Shown here in pieces: positions 9,215 through 18,562 of a DNA stretch of 64,000 nt (within the stretch, counting starts at the first letter, position 1; each line of letters opens with the position of its first letter). This stretch comes from Streptomyces sp. SDr-06. Lineage in GTDB: Bacteria; Actinomycetota; Actinomycetes; Streptomycetales; Streptomycetaceae. The notes beneath the pieces were generated by a model. It ran no database searches, had not been told where the DNA came from, and was given only the letters and a program-made list of their open reading frames with translations. The translations under genes and the position numbers were made by a program. The stretch lies in NCBI RefSeq assembly GCF_003324565.1, contig NZ_QOLA01000029.1:1-64000 (forward strand). Direction: 5' to 3'.

Positions 9215-9260
9215 GGCGTGCAGGGGGCACCCGAGACCAGCGGGACCAGGGGGACATGGA

Positions 9261-10208
9261 GTGAGCCTGCGACAGATGGAGTACTTCGTCACGGTCGTCG
9301 AGGAGGCGTCGTTCACCCGGGCCGCCGAGCTCCTGCACGTCACCCAGCCCGCGCTGTCCCACCAGATCAAGGCGCTGGAGAGGTCCGTCGGCGGCGAGCT
9401 GCTCGAACGGCTGCCGCGTGGTGTGCGGCTCACCTCCATGGGCCGCGCCTTCCTGCCGCACGCCCGGCTCGCGGTGCGCAGCGCGCTCCAGGCCCAGCGC
9501 GCGGCCCGCGCGGCGGCCGGTGCCGAGGGCGGCGAACTCCACATCGCCTCCGTGCACGCGATCGCCGTCGGCGTGCTGCCCGACGCCTTCGCCCGCTGGC
9601 GGCGCACCCACCCCGGCGTGCGGCTGATCCTTCACGAGTACGCCACCGCCGAGGCGCTGGAGGAGGCGCTCGAACGGGGCGCCGCCGACCTCGCCGTCGG
9701 GCCCCCTCCGCAGCGCTGGGAGGGCCCCGTCGTGCCCGTCGGTGAGGAGGAGGTCGCCCTGGTCGTCGCCTTCGACGATCCGCTCGCGGGACGCTCGTCC
9801 GTCCGGCTCGAAGAACTCGCCGACCACGACTGGGTGCGGTGCGCGATGGAGCCCGTCGTCGACGGCCGGCCCTTCCTCGACCTGGTCTGCGAACGGGCCG
9901 GGTTCACCCCGCGCACCGTCGTGCGCACCGAGCACACCTCGACGGCGGTACGGATGGCCGCGGCCGGGGTCGGGGTGGTCGCCGCCCCTACCCACGTGGT
10001 GCGCGGCGGGATCGGTGAGGACTGTGTGCTGCTCCGCGTCGAGCCCTCCTGGAAGCGCCCCCTGACCGTGTTCTCACGGGTCGAGCTGGTCGGCGCCGCG
10101 GCCTCCTTCACCGAACTGCTGCGCGGCTCAGCGCCGTACGGCCGGCGTGAGCCCTCACCCGTACGGCCGAACGCCGATCGCGGCTGCCCGGCCGAGGTGG
10201 TCCGCTGA
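9261..10208 (+). CDS. LysR family transcriptional regulator
   Basis: 315 residues. The N-terminal winged helix-turn-helix reads SLRQMEYFVTVVEEASFTRAAELLHVTQPALSHQIKALE as a typical LysR start (split here only for description), followed by an effector-binding domain from about residue 90. GTG at 9261 follows GGGGA with good spacing. It is divergent from lpdA, the most likely target. The C-terminal tail is Arg/Pro-rich and shows no recognised domain. Confidence 0.92.
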   Translation: MSLRQMEYFVTVVEEASFTRAAELLHVTQPALSHQIKALERSVGGELLERLPRGVRLTSMGRAFLPHARLAVRSALQAQRAARAAAGAEGGELHIASVHAIAVGVLPDAFARWRRTHPGVRLILHEYATAEALEEALERGAADLAVGPPPQRWEGPVVPVGEEEVALVVAFDDPLAGRSSVRLEELADHDWVRCAMEPVVDGRPFLDLVCERAGFTPRTVVRTEHTSTAVRMAAAGVGVVAAPTHVVRGGIGEDCVLLRVEPSWKRPLTVFSRVELVGAAASFTELLRGSAPYGRREPSPVRPNADRGCPAEVVR

Positions 10209-10297
10209 GAGCAGTCACCGGGCCCGGCGGCGCCCGAGCGGGACCGCTCGAAGCCGCCCGACCGCGCCCCGCCGGGCGCCGAGCGGGGAGGCGCGCC

Positions 10298-11338
10298 ATG
10301 ACGACCGTCGAGCCGCCCGGGGCGGCAACGGCCCCGGCCGTCGCCACCGCGCCCCGCACCCTCTCGCTGCTCGCTCCCGCGTCCCGTCGCGATCCGTACG
10401 CCTTCTACCGGACCCTGCGCGAGGACCACCCCCTGCTGTGGGACGGCAGACTGGGGGCCTGGCTGGTCAGCCGGTACGCGGATGTCGCCCCCGCGTTCGG
10501 CGCCCCCGGCCTCGCCGGACCCCGCGACGGGTCGTGCTGCGGGCCGGGCACCGTGCGCTGCGCGCAGGAGTACGCCGCGCCCGAGAGCGCCTTCGCGCTG
10601 CTGCGCGAGGTGTGCGCACGCACCGCGTACGTACTGGCCCGGCGGCTCGCCGGACGCCGGGAGGCCGACCTGGTCGAGGAGTTCTGCCGCTGGCTCCCGA
10701 CCGGCACGATCGCCGCCGCGACCGGACGCTCCTACGCCGCCGTGATGGGCCGCACCGGTTCGGCGCCCGACCGCAACCGCGCGGAGGCACCCGCCGCCAC
10801 GGACCTGGGCCGCCGCCGGGGCGGCACCGGGGTGGCGCTCCTCGCGGCGCGCTGCGCGGACCAGGCGGCGCTCACCGGCCAGGCCCTTGCCTCACTCCTG
10901 GCCAACCTCCTCGACCATCCCGAGCAGTTGGAGCTGGTGAGGGCGGTCCCGGCGCTGATCGGGCAGGCGTGGGACGAGGCGCTGCGGCGCAACCCGCCCG
11001 TCCACGTGGTGCTCCGCCGGGCCGTCGGCGACCTCTCCATATCCGGCGGCACCGTCCCGGCCGGGGCCGCGGTCGCCCTGCTCGTCGGGGCCGCGAACCG
11101 TGACCCCGACCGCTTCCCCGACCCCGACCGCTTCGACCTGCACCGCACCGCCCCCGAGGCCCTCGCCCTCGGCCCCGCCGACTGCCCGGTCGCCCGGGTC
11201 GCCGAACTCCAGGCGGAGTGCGCGGTCAGCGCCCTGCTCACCGCCATGCCCGGGCTGCGCAGGGCCGACGCCTTCGAGCCGACCGAGAGCGGCCTGCTCA
11301 CCCGCTCCCCGCGCCGTCTCCTGGTGTGGCCCTCCTGA
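10298..11338 (+). CDS. Atypical, short cytochrome P450-like protein
   Basis: 346 residues, about 50 shorter than usual bacterial P450s. A P450 core is visible: an N-terminal DPYAFYRTLREDHPLLW segment, the K-helix ExxR in WDEALRRNPPVH, the FPDPDRFDLHR meander and a heme-loop Cys in LGPADCPVARVAELQAE. Two hallmarks are weak. The heme loop lacks the usual FGxGxHxC pattern apart from Gly and Cys, and the I-helix (TGQALASLLANLL) has no acidic-Thr oxygen-activation pair. It may be a P450 with unusual chemistry or one losing activity. It overlaps the 3' end of treY by 41 bp, tail to tail. Confidence 0.8.
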   Translation: MTTVEPPGAATAPAVATAPRTLSLLAPASRRDPYAFYRTLREDHPLLWDGRLGAWLVSRYADVAPAFGAPGLAGPRDGSCCGPGTVRCAQEYAAPESAFALLREVCARTAYVLARRLAGRREADLVEEFCRWLPTGTIAAATGRSYAAVMGRTGSAPDRNRAEAPAATDLGRRRGGTGVALLAARCADQAALTGQALASLLANLLDHPEQLELVRAVPALIGQAWDEALRRNPPVHVVLRRAVGDLSISGGTVPAGAAVALLVGAANRDPDRFPDPDRFDLHRTAPEALALGPADCPVARVAELQAECAVSALLTAMPGLRRADAFEPTESGLLTRSPRRLLVWPS

Positions 11339-13649
11339 GCAGCGCCACCGGGAAGGGGGCGAACAGGTCCGCCAGGTCCACCGCCCCGGTGAACTGCCGC
11401 CCGGGCTCCAGGACATCGGCCCAGCGGCCCTCCGGCAGCGGCAGCCGCGTGTCCGCCCAGCCGCCCGCTTCCGCGAGACGCAGCGAGAGCCGGGTCACGG
11501 CCGTCACCACCTCGCCCGAGCGGCAGAAGGCCACACAGTGCGCGGCGCGGGGGCCCAGGGCCGTCAGTTCCGCGTAGGTCCCCGACTCGCCGAACACCCC
11601 GGGCAGTTCACGTCGCAGCCGCACCGCCGCCAAGGTCACCCGGAGCTTGTCGCCGGGGTCGGCGAGGGCGGCCGGGTCGAACCGCACCGGACGCCGGTTG
11701 TCCGGGTCCACAAGCGCCGCGTACTCCGCCTCCGTGCCCTGGTAGAGGTCCGGCACGCCCGGCATCGTCAGATGCAGCAGCGCGGCGCCGAGGCTGTTGG
11801 CCCGCGCGGCGGACCGCGTCTCCCGCGCGAACTCCTCTACTGCGCAAGCCAGTTGCCCGCCCGGACCGGCCTCGACGAAGTCGCTCACCGCCTTCTCGTA
11901 GCCGGGGTCCTGTTCCGTCCAGCCCGTGTGCAGACCGGCCTCGCGCACCGCCTTGAGCAGCGCCGCCCCGAGCCGCTCCGGCTCCGCCGCGCCGCCGAGG
12001 CCGACCGACGTCTGCCACGCGACCCAGGCGAGATGCGGATCGGGCGCCCGCGCCCCCGCCACGCGGTCGAGCAGGGCGGCCCACCGCCCCGGGCACTCGG
12101 ACAGCACCGCGATGCGGGCCCGCACCTCCGCGCTGCGCTTGGTGTCGTGCGTGGACAGCACCGTGCCGGTGCTCGGCCAGTCACGGGCGAGGCGGGAGCA
12201 GAACGCGTGGAACTCGCCCGGATCCACCGAAGGCCGCCCCGGGTCCCCGCCCACCTCGTTCACCGAGAGCAGGGGCGTGTACCGGTAGAAGGCCGTGTCC
12301 TCGACGGACTTGGCGTGCAGCGCCGACGACGTCTGGGCGAAGCGGGTACGGAACCGCTCCCGCTCCTGGCCCTCGCCGAGCCGACCGAGGGCCAGGTCCC
12401 GCACCACGTCCACCGCCGCCGACTCCTCCGCGACCGGGAACGCCGCCTTTGTCTCCAGGGCTGCCGAGGCGGGCAGCGCCGGCTCCCCACCGAACCGGTA
12501 GGGGCGGTAGACGGGCACGCGGACGAGGAGCTCGCGCAGGGCGAGCCGCAGCGCCCAGGGCGCGTGATCGCGCAGTTCGGGTGCGCCCGCCGCGCAGATG
12601 CGCCCCGCCAGGCGCACCAGGTACTCGGTCTCGGCCGCCAGCTCGTGCGTCAGGACCCGGTAGGCGGCGCGGCGCACCGTCGGCGCCCAGTGCCCGCCCC
12701 GATCGCCGCTCACCCCGGTGAACTCCCGGTACTGGCCGCCGAGTTCCTTAAGTCCGGCCGGGTCGGTGAACAGGCCGTCGATGTGCCGCAGCGCGTCGTA
12801 CCCGGTGGTCCCGGCGACCGCCCAGCCCGCGGGCAGCCGCTCGTCGCCGGTGAGGATCTTCTCGACGACCGTCCAGCGGCCGCCCGTCGCCTCGTTCAGG
12901 CGGTGCAGATAGGCCTCGGGGTCCGCGAGGCCGTCCGGATGGTCGACGCGCAGCCCGTCCGCGACTCCGTCGTGGACCAGCTCCAGGATCTTGGCGTGCG
13001 TCGCGGCGAAGACGTCCTCGTCCTCCACCCGGATGCCGATCAGGTCCGCGATGGTGAAGAAGCGCCGGTAGTTGAGCTCGGTCCTGGCCAGCCGCCACCA
13101 GCCGAGCCGGTACCACTGGGCGTCGAGCAGTTCCGGCAGCGGCAGGCCCGCCGTGCCCTCCCGCAGGGGGAAGCACTGCTCGCCGTACCGCAGTACGTCG
13201 CCGTCCACCGTCAGACGGTCCAGCTCCGCGCCCAGCGGCCCGGCGAGCACCGGCAGCAGGACCCGCCCCTCGCCCGCCGCCCAGTCGATGTCGAACCACG
13301 ACGCGTACGGCGAGGCCGGGCCGGAGCGCAGCACGTCCCACAGCTGACGGTTGTGGCGCGCCGCCGCCGACATGTGGTTGGGCACGATGTCCAGGATCAG
13401 GCCGAGCCCGAACTCGCGTGCCCGCGAGGACAGTTGGCGCAGTCCGGCCTCGCCGCCCAGCTCCTCACGTACGGTGGAGTGGTCGGTGACGTCGTAGCCG
13501 TGGGCCGAGCCGGGCACGGCCTCCAGGACCGGCGACAGATGCAGATGTGAGACTCCGAGCTCCGCCAGGTAGGGCAGCGCCTCCTCGGCGGCGGCGAACG
13601 GGAAACCGGGCTGGAGCTGGAGCCGGTAGGTCGCGGTGGGCTGGGTCAT
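11298..13649 (-). CDS. treY: Malto-oligosyltrehalose synthase
   Basis: 783 residues. TreY isomerises the reducing-end alpha-1,4 bond of a maltodextrin to the alpha,alpha-1,1 bond of trehalose. The start TATYRLQLQPGFPFAAAEE is diagnostic. GH13 motifs are LILDIVPNHMS (region I), GLRVDHPDGLADPEAYL (nucleophile region) and WTVVEKIL (acid/base Glu). SVEDTAFYRYTPLLSVNEVGG is also typical of TreY. It is encoded downstream of glgX on the same strand, separated by 360 bp that include a hairpin. Its 3' end overlaps the P450-like gene. Confidence 0.96.
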   Translation of the reverse strand: MTQPTATYRLQLQPGFPFAAAEEALPYLAELGVSHLHLSPVLEAVPGSAHGYDVTDHSTVREELGGEAGLRQLSSRAREFGLGLILDIVPNHMSAAARHNRQLWDVLRSGPASPYASWFDIDWAAGEGRVLLPVLAGPLGAELDRLTVDGDVLRYGEQCFPLREGTAGLPLPELLDAQWYRLGWWRLARTELNYRRFFTIADLIGIRVEDEDVFAATHAKILELVHDGVADGLRVDHPDGLADPEAYLHRLNEATGGRWTVVEKILTGDERLPAGWAVAGTTGYDALRHIDGLFTDPAGLKELGGQYREFTGVSGDRGGHWAPTVRRAAYRVLTHELAAETEYLVRLAGRICAAGAPELRDHAPWALRLALRELLVRVPVYRPYRFGGEPALPASAALETKAAFPVAEESAAVDVVRDLALGRLGEGQERERFRTRFAQTSSALHAKSVEDTAFYRYTPLLSVNEVGGDPGRPSVDPGEFHAFCSRLARDWPSTGTVLSTHDTKRSAEVRARIAVLSECPGRWAALLDRVAGARAPDPHLAWVAWQTSVGLGGAAEPERLGAALLKAVREAGLHTGWTEQDPGYEKAVSDFVEAGPGGQLACAVEEFARETRSAARANSLGAALLHLTMPGVPDLYQGTEAEYAALVDPDNRRPVRFDPAALADPGDKLRVTLAAVRLRRELPGVFGESGTYAELTALGPRAAHCVAFCRSGEVVTAVTRLSLRLAEAGGWADTRLPLPEGRWADVLEPGRQFTGAVDLADLFAPFPVALLRRATPGDGAGSG

Positions 13650-13940
13650 ATGAACCTACGTACCCCGTCCGGCCGCTTCTGTTCCTTCGGTCCCCGTGTA
13701 TGCCCCGGTCGGCCGCTTCGGCTTCGCCCGATGGCCGGATCCCCGCAGGCCTGCGCAAGGTGCCTGCCCTGCCGGGGCCGCTGCTTCCCGTGCTCCTTCC
13801 ACGGACGGCTGCCGACGGCCAGGTGCCGACCGGGCAGGGTGCCCCTGGTCGCCGTGACCGGCCCGGTTCCGGACGTCTCCCGGCGCCCCCGGCATCCCCG
13901 GTCGACGGCCGACCGAACGGTGGTCGCGTACACGGCCGCC

Positions 13941-13978
13941 CTGTGCCGGAGCCCACTGACCATCGGACTCCGGCACAG
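13941..13978 (-). terminator. Intrinsic hairpin downstream of glgX
   Basis: A perfect 11-bp inverted repeat, CTGTGCCGGAG (13941-13951) and CTCCGGCACAG (13968-13978), with a 16-nt loop lies 32 bp after the glgX stop. This fits a terminator or attenuator separating glgX from treY. The rest of the 360-bp gap 13650-14009 shows no supportable gene. Confidence 0.65.
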
Positions 13979-14009
13979 GTCACGGCCGTTGAGGCCCCGG
14001 AAGGGGACG

Positions 14010-16130
14010 CTAGGCGGGACGCCGCAGCACGGTCAGGCTCCGCCCGATCAACACCACCCGCTCGCCCGCGGCCACCTTGGGGCCCTCACCCGGCGGCACG
14101 CCCTCGGGCCGTGCGGTGTCGACCACCACCTGCCACTGCCGGCCGTGGTTGACCGGCACCACGAAGTCGATCTCCTCCGCGCTGGCGTTGAACATCAGCA
14201 GGAACGAGTCGTCACCGATGCGCTCGCCGCGCGGGCCCGGCTCGGAGATCGCGTTGCCGTTGAGGAACACCGACAGCGCCTTCGCGTTCGCGGACTGCCA
14301 GTCCCGGTCCGCCATCTCCTCGCCCTCGGGGGTGAACCAGGCGATGTCGGAGAGCTCGTCGTGCGTGCCCTGCACGGGGCGGCCGTGGAAGAAGCGCCTG
14401 CGCCGGAAGACCGGATGGTCCCGGCGCAGCCCCACCATGGCCCGGGTGAACGCCAGCAGCGTGCCGTCGGCGTCGTCACCTGGGTCCGGCCAGTGCACCC
14501 ACGACAGCTCCGTGTCCTGGCAGTACGCGTTGTTGTTGCCGCCCTGGGTGCGGGCGAACTCGTCGCCGTGGCTGAGCATGGGCACGCCCTGCGACAGCAT
14601 CAGGGTGGCGACGAAGTTCCGCATCTGCCGGGCGCGCAGCGCGTTCACCTCACCGTCGTCGGTGGGGCCCTCGACGCCGCAGTTCCAGGAACGGTTGTGG
14701 CTCTCGCCGTCCCGGTTGCCCTCGCCGTTGGCGTCGTTGTGCTTGTCGTTGTACGAGACGAGGTCGTTGAGGGTGAAGCCGTCGTGACAGGTGTGGAAGT
14801 TGATGGACGCCAGCGGCCGCCTCCCGTCGTCCTGGTAGAGGTCGGACGAGCCGGTGAGGCGCCCGGCGAACTCGGCCAGCGTGCGCGGCTCGCCGCGCCA
14901 CAAGTCCCGTACGGTGTCGCGGTACTTGCCGTTCCACTCGGTCCACAGCGGCGGGAAGTTGCCCACCTGGTAGCCGCCCTCGCCCACGTCCCACGGCTCC
15001 GCGATCAGCTTGACCTGGCTGACCACCGGGTCCTGCTGGACCAGGTCGAAGAACGAGGAGAGCCGGTCCACCTCGTGGAACTGGCGGGCCAGCGTCGCCG
15101 CGAGGTCGAAGCGGAAGCCGTCCACGTGCATCTCGGTGACCCAGTAGCGCAGCGAGTCCATGATCAGCTGGAGGACGTGCGGGGACCGCATGAGGAGGCT
15201 GTTGCCGGTGCCGGTGGTGTCCTCGTAGTAGCGAGGGTCCTCGGCGAGCCGGTAGTACTGCGCGTTGTCCAGGCCGCGGAAGGAGAGGGTCGGGCCGAGG
15301 TGGTTGCCCTCGGCCGTGTGGTTGTAGACGACGTCGAGGATGACCTCGATGCCCGCCTCGTGCAGCGCCCGGACCGCCTGCTTGAACTCCAGGACCTGCT
15401 GGCCGCGGTCGCCCCAGGAGGCGTAGGCGTTGTGCGGGGCGAAGAACCCGATGGTGTTGTAGCCCCAGTAGTTCGACATCCCGGCGTCCGCGAGCCGGTG
15501 GTCGTTCACGAACTGGTGCACCGGCATCAACTCAAGGGCCGTGACGCCCAATTGCGTGAGGTGGTCGATGACGGCCGGATGGGCGAGGGCCGCATAGGTG
15601 CCGCGCTGGTCCTCGGGGAGCTCCGGATGGAGCATCGTCAGGCCCTTGACGTGGGCCTCGTAGAAGACGGTGTGGTGGTAGTCGGTCCGCGGCGGCCGGT
15701 CGTCGCCCCAGTCGAAGAACGGGTTGACCACCACCGAGGCCATCGTGTGCGGCGCCGAGTCCAGGTCGTTGCGGCTGTCGGGCCGCCCGAAGTGGTAGCC
15801 GTAGACCGACTCGTTCCATTCGATGCTGCCGCTTATGGCACGTGCGTACGGGTCGAGCAGCAGCTTCGCCGAGTTGCAGCGATGTCCCTGCTGCGGCTCG
15901 TACGGTCCGTGCACCCGGAAGCCGTAGCGCTGGCCCGGCAGGACGCCGGGCAGATAGGCGTGGCGCACGAACGCGTCGGACTCGCGCAGCTCGACGGCGG
16001 TCTCCGAGCCGTCGTCGTGCAGCAGACACAACTCGATCCGACGGGCGGCCTCGGAGAAGACCGCGAAATTGGTCCCGGCGCCGTCGTACGTGGCGCCGAG
16101 TGGGTAAGCCTGTCCCGGCCATACCTGCAT
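14010..16130 (-). CDS. glgX: Glycogen debranching enzyme
   Basis: 706 residues. GlgX/TreX hydrolyses alpha-1,6 branch points in glycogen and supplies linear maltodextrin to TreY. The start MQVWPGQAYPLGATYDGAGTNFAVFSE (quoted in part) opens a CBM48 domain. Catalytic motifs are VILDVVYNHTAEGN, GFRFDLAATLAR (nucleophile Asp), KLIAEPWDVGEGGYQ (acid/base Glu) and NFHTCHDGFTLNDLVSYN (region IV), all diagnostic of the GlgX group. ATG at 16130 follows GGAAGAG; the frame is open 33 codons further upstream without similarity. Confidence 0.96.
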   Translation of the reverse strand: MQVWPGQAYPLGATYDGAGTNFAVFSEAARRIELCLLHDDGSETAVELRESDAFVRHAYLPGVLPGQRYGFRVHGPYEPQQGHRCNSAKLLLDPYARAISGSIEWNESVYGYHFGRPDSRNDLDSAPHTMASVVVNPFFDWGDDRPPRTDYHHTVFYEAHVKGLTMLHPELPEDQRGTYAALAHPAVIDHLTQLGVTALELMPVHQFVNDHRLADAGMSNYWGYNTIGFFAPHNAYASWGDRGQQVLEFKQAVRALHEAGIEVILDVVYNHTAEGNHLGPTLSFRGLDNAQYYRLAEDPRYYEDTTGTGNSLLMRSPHVLQLIMDSLRYWVTEMHVDGFRFDLAATLARQFHEVDRLSSFFDLVQQDPVVSQVKLIAEPWDVGEGGYQVGNFPPLWTEWNGKYRDTVRDLWRGEPRTLAEFAGRLTGSSDLYQDDGRRPLASINFHTCHDGFTLNDLVSYNDKHNDANGEGNRDGESHNRSWNCGVEGPTDDGEVNALRARQMRNFVATLMLSQGVPMLSHGDEFARTQGGNNNAYCQDTELSWVHWPDPGDDADGTLLAFTRAMVGLRRDHPVFRRRRFFHGRPVQGTHDELSDIAWFTPEGEEMADRDWQSANAKALSVFLNGNAISEPGPRGERIGDDSFLLMFNASAEEIDFVVPVNHGRQWQVVVDTARPEGVPPGEGPKVAAGERVVLIGRSLTVLRRPA

Positions 16131-16454
16131 GGGCAAGACTCTTCCACTTCCGCTCGGGGTGCTGAGGGGCTGTTCGGCCAGATCCTCCCTGAAAAGACGA
16201 CGGTCACCCAGGACGTGCGCGTGCGCCAATGGGTGACCCCGGTCAGCTCGGTGCGGGCAAGCGCTATGAATCAGCTCACCCCGTCAGATAGTGCCCATCA
16301 GAACAGGCCGTATCCTCTGCCGAGTTGGGAAACTCGACTCGGCATCGGGCTGCAGCGCCTCCGGCTCCCGGAGTACCCTTCCTTGATCGTTGAAGGCTGT
16401 GCGGGGCGGGTCGGGCCCGCAGGGGTTTGCCGGGGGGCGGAAGGCGGTGCGCGG
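16131..16454. promoter_or_regulatory. Divergent promoter region of glgX and the HEPN gene, with hairpin
   Basis: 324 bp without a gene. Nested inverted repeats lie at 16319-16343: GCCGAGT/ACTCGGC outside and CGAGTT-GGGA-AACTCG inside (16321-16336), which could be an operator or a 5' leader stem. I see no convincing -35/-10 pair. Confidence 0.45.
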
Positions 16455-17690
16455 GTGAGCTCGGGAGGCCTTGAGCTGCCCCCTGGTGACACGGGTCATG
16501 AGGGGGAGTCCGGCGACATCCCGCCCGGGGCGGTCTCCCTCGCGCGTCCGATGGAGATCGGGGCGGAGCTGGACTGGGGCGCGGACGCCTGGAGCGAGGT
16601 GCGTACGCGAGCGCAGCGGGCCGGGCGTGCCTACATCTGGCTGAACCTGGTGGAGCAGCGGCTGCGCGCCGTGGTGGCGGCCGTCCTGCGGCCGATCTAC
16701 GAGCCGGTCCACGGCGACGACTGGGTGGTCGCGGCGGCCGGGCCGGCGGGCCAGGAGTGGGTGCAGCGCGCCGTCGCGGTCCGCGAGGTCTCGCGCCGCA
16801 AGGGCTATCTGCTCGACCCCGCGGACGACAACGTGCTCAGTTTCCTCACGCTCCCGCAGCTGCGCGAGCTGATGGTGCAGCACTGGCCCTGCTTCGAGCC
16901 GTATGTGGACGACCGGCGCGATGTCGAACTCGCCCTGGACGAGCTGGAGGTGGCGCGCAACGTCGTCTCCCGCAACCGGGCGCTGAACGAGGCCGTGCTC
17001 GCCCAGGCGGAGCGGGCCTCGGCGCGGCTCCTGGACGTGCTCGGCGGTGCGGGCGGCGCCCCGGGCGCACACCGCCTGCCCATCGACGCGGTGGAGGAAC
17101 TGGTCGGCGACCGGTACGCCGATGTCGTCTCCGTGCACTCCGACCGGGTGCGCCTGCAGCGCCAGCTGCCCGCCGAGGACCTCTTCGGCGGCGCCCGCCG
17201 GCTGGACGCGATAGGCATCGGGCTCAACCTCCTGGTGCAGAACTACTCGGGCCGCCGACTGGTGCGGCTCGCCGAGTCGGGCTGCCGCGTGCGACTGCTC
17301 TTCCTCAATCCGGCGAGCAGCGCCGTCAAGCGCCGTGAGCGTGAACTCGGCCTGAAGAAGGGCGAGTTGAGCCGTTCCGTGGAGATGAACATTCTGCACA
17401 TGCGGCGGGTGCGGGCCCGGCTGCGCGATCCGGGGGCCTTCGAGATCCAGGTCTTCGACGAGACGCCGCGCTTCACCGCCTACCTCGTGGACGGCGACGG
17501 CGCGGACGGCGTCGCGGTCGTGCAGTCCTATCTGCGGCGCGCGCGGGGGATGGAGGCGCCGGTGCTGGTGCTGCGCGGGGGCGGGCGGCGGGGCGTCGTG
17601 CGGCCGGGCCAGGACGTGGAGCACGGGCTCTTCGAGACGTACCGCGAGGAGTTCGAGTCCGTCTGGACTGATTCGCGCCCCGTGTCCTGA
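16455..17690 (+). CDS. SAV2148-type HEPN domain protein
   Basis: 411 residues from GTG with GGAAGG upstream. The sequence closely fits the Streptomyces family annotated as SAV2148-type HEPN proteins, for example MEIGAELDWGADAW, RAYIWLNLVEQRLRAVV and a region ending NPASSAVKRRERELGLKKG. HEPN domains in other systems act as RNases or substrate-binding modules; I see no R-x4-6-H RNase motif that I can assign with confidence. It is soluble, with no signal peptide. The family is widespread in Streptomyces, so it is probably a core but uncharacterised gene. Confidence 0.85.
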   Translation: MSSGGLELPPGDTGHEGESGDIPPGAVSLARPMEIGAELDWGADAWSEVRTRAQRAGRAYIWLNLVEQRLRAVVAAVLRPIYEPVHGDDWVVAAAGPAGQEWVQRAVAVREVSRRKGYLLDPADDNVLSFLTLPQLRELMVQHWPCFEPYVDDRRDVELALDELEVARNVVSRNRALNEAVLAQAERASARLLDVLGGAGGAPGAHRLPIDAVEELVGDRYADVVSVHSDRVRLQRQLPAEDLFGGARRLDAIGIGLNLLVQNYSGRRLVRLAESGCRVRLLFLNPASSAVKRRERELGLKKGELSRSVEMNILHMRRVRARLRDPGAFEIQVFDETPRFTAYLVDGDGADGVAVVQSYLRRARGMEAPVLVLRGGGRRGVVRPGQDVEHGLFETYREEFESVWTDSRPVS

Positions 17691-17796
17691 ATTGTGGCGA
17701 GGTTTCCTCGATGGATTCCGGCCGCCCGGCCGATTGTCAGTGCCGCGTGCGAGGGTGGTCGTCAACTGGGGGAAAGCACCACGAAGGAGGGGCAGC

Positions 17797-18531
17797 ATGA
17801 GCTGGCACCTGGAGCCGCTGGTCGGCTTCGACCTGGAGACGACCGGCACCGAGCCGCGCGAGGCGCGCATCGTGACGGCCGCGATCGTCGAACTGCGGGG
17901 GGCCGACGTGGTGGGGCGGCGCGGCTGGCTCGCGGATCCGGGGATACGGATCCCGGCGCAGGCCTCCGCGGTCCACGGGATCAGCAACGAACGGGCCTCG
18001 GCTGAGGGCAGGCCCGCCGCCGAGGTGGCCGACGAGGTCGCCGAGGCGCTGACCGGGCACTGGCGCCGGGGCGTGCCCGTGGTCGCCTACAACGCGGCCT
18101 TCGATCTGACGCTCCTCGCCGCCGAGCTGCGGCGGCACCACCTGCCCTCGCTGACCGACCGGCTCGACGGAGCCCCCATAGGGCCCGTCGTCGATCCATA
18201 CACGATCGACCGCTCGGTCGACCGCTACCGCAAGGGCAGGCGCACCCTCGAAGCGGTGTGTGTCGAGTACGGAGTGGTCCTGGAGGCGGCGCACGACGCG
18301 GGGTCGGACGCCCTGGCGGCGGCCCGGGTGGCCGTGGCGATAGCCGAGCGCCACCCGCAGGTGGCGCGGCTCGCACCGGGGGAGCTGCATGACCGTCAGA
18401 TCCACTGGTACGCCGAGTGGGCCGCCGACTTCCAGCGGTTCCTGCGCACGAAGGGCACGGCCGACGCGGTCGTCGACGGCTCCTGGCCGCTGCGCGAACT
18501 GACCCCGGCCCAGGCCCAGGCCCAGGCCTGA
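17797..18531 (+). CDS. DEDDh 3'-5' exonuclease (DnaQ-like)
   Basis: 244 residues. Exo motifs are clear: ExoI GFDLETTG (Asp, Glu), ExoII YNAAFDLTLL (Asp) and ExoIII HDAGSDALAAARV (His, Asp). SAVHGISNE is also typical of the DNA polymerase III epsilon family. This is a stand-alone exonuclease without a polymerase part. ATG at 17797 has GAAGGAGGGG upstream. The C-terminus ends in an AQAQAQA repeat. Likely role: proofreading-like trimming or repair of DNA or RNA ends. Confidence 0.92.
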   Translation: MSWHLEPLVGFDLETTGTEPREARIVTAAIVELRGADVVGRRGWLADPGIRIPAQASAVHGISNERASAEGRPAAEVADEVAEALTGHWRRGVPVVAYNAAFDLTLLAAELRRHHLPSLTDRLDGAPIGPVVDPYTIDRSVDRYRKGRRTLEAVCVEYGVVLEAAHDAGSDALAAARVAVAIAERHPQVARLAPGELHDRQIHWYAEWAADFQRFLRTKGTADAVVDGSWPLRELTPAQAQAQA

Positions 18532-18562
18532 GGCCGGAGCCGGGGCGCGCCCGGCGGGTCGC

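Noticed and set aside
13650..16454. A very long plus-strand open frame running antisense through glgX
   Set aside because: It is the mirror frame of a clear GH13 gene with all catalytic motifs; only its last part (from 16455) codes for the HEPN protein.
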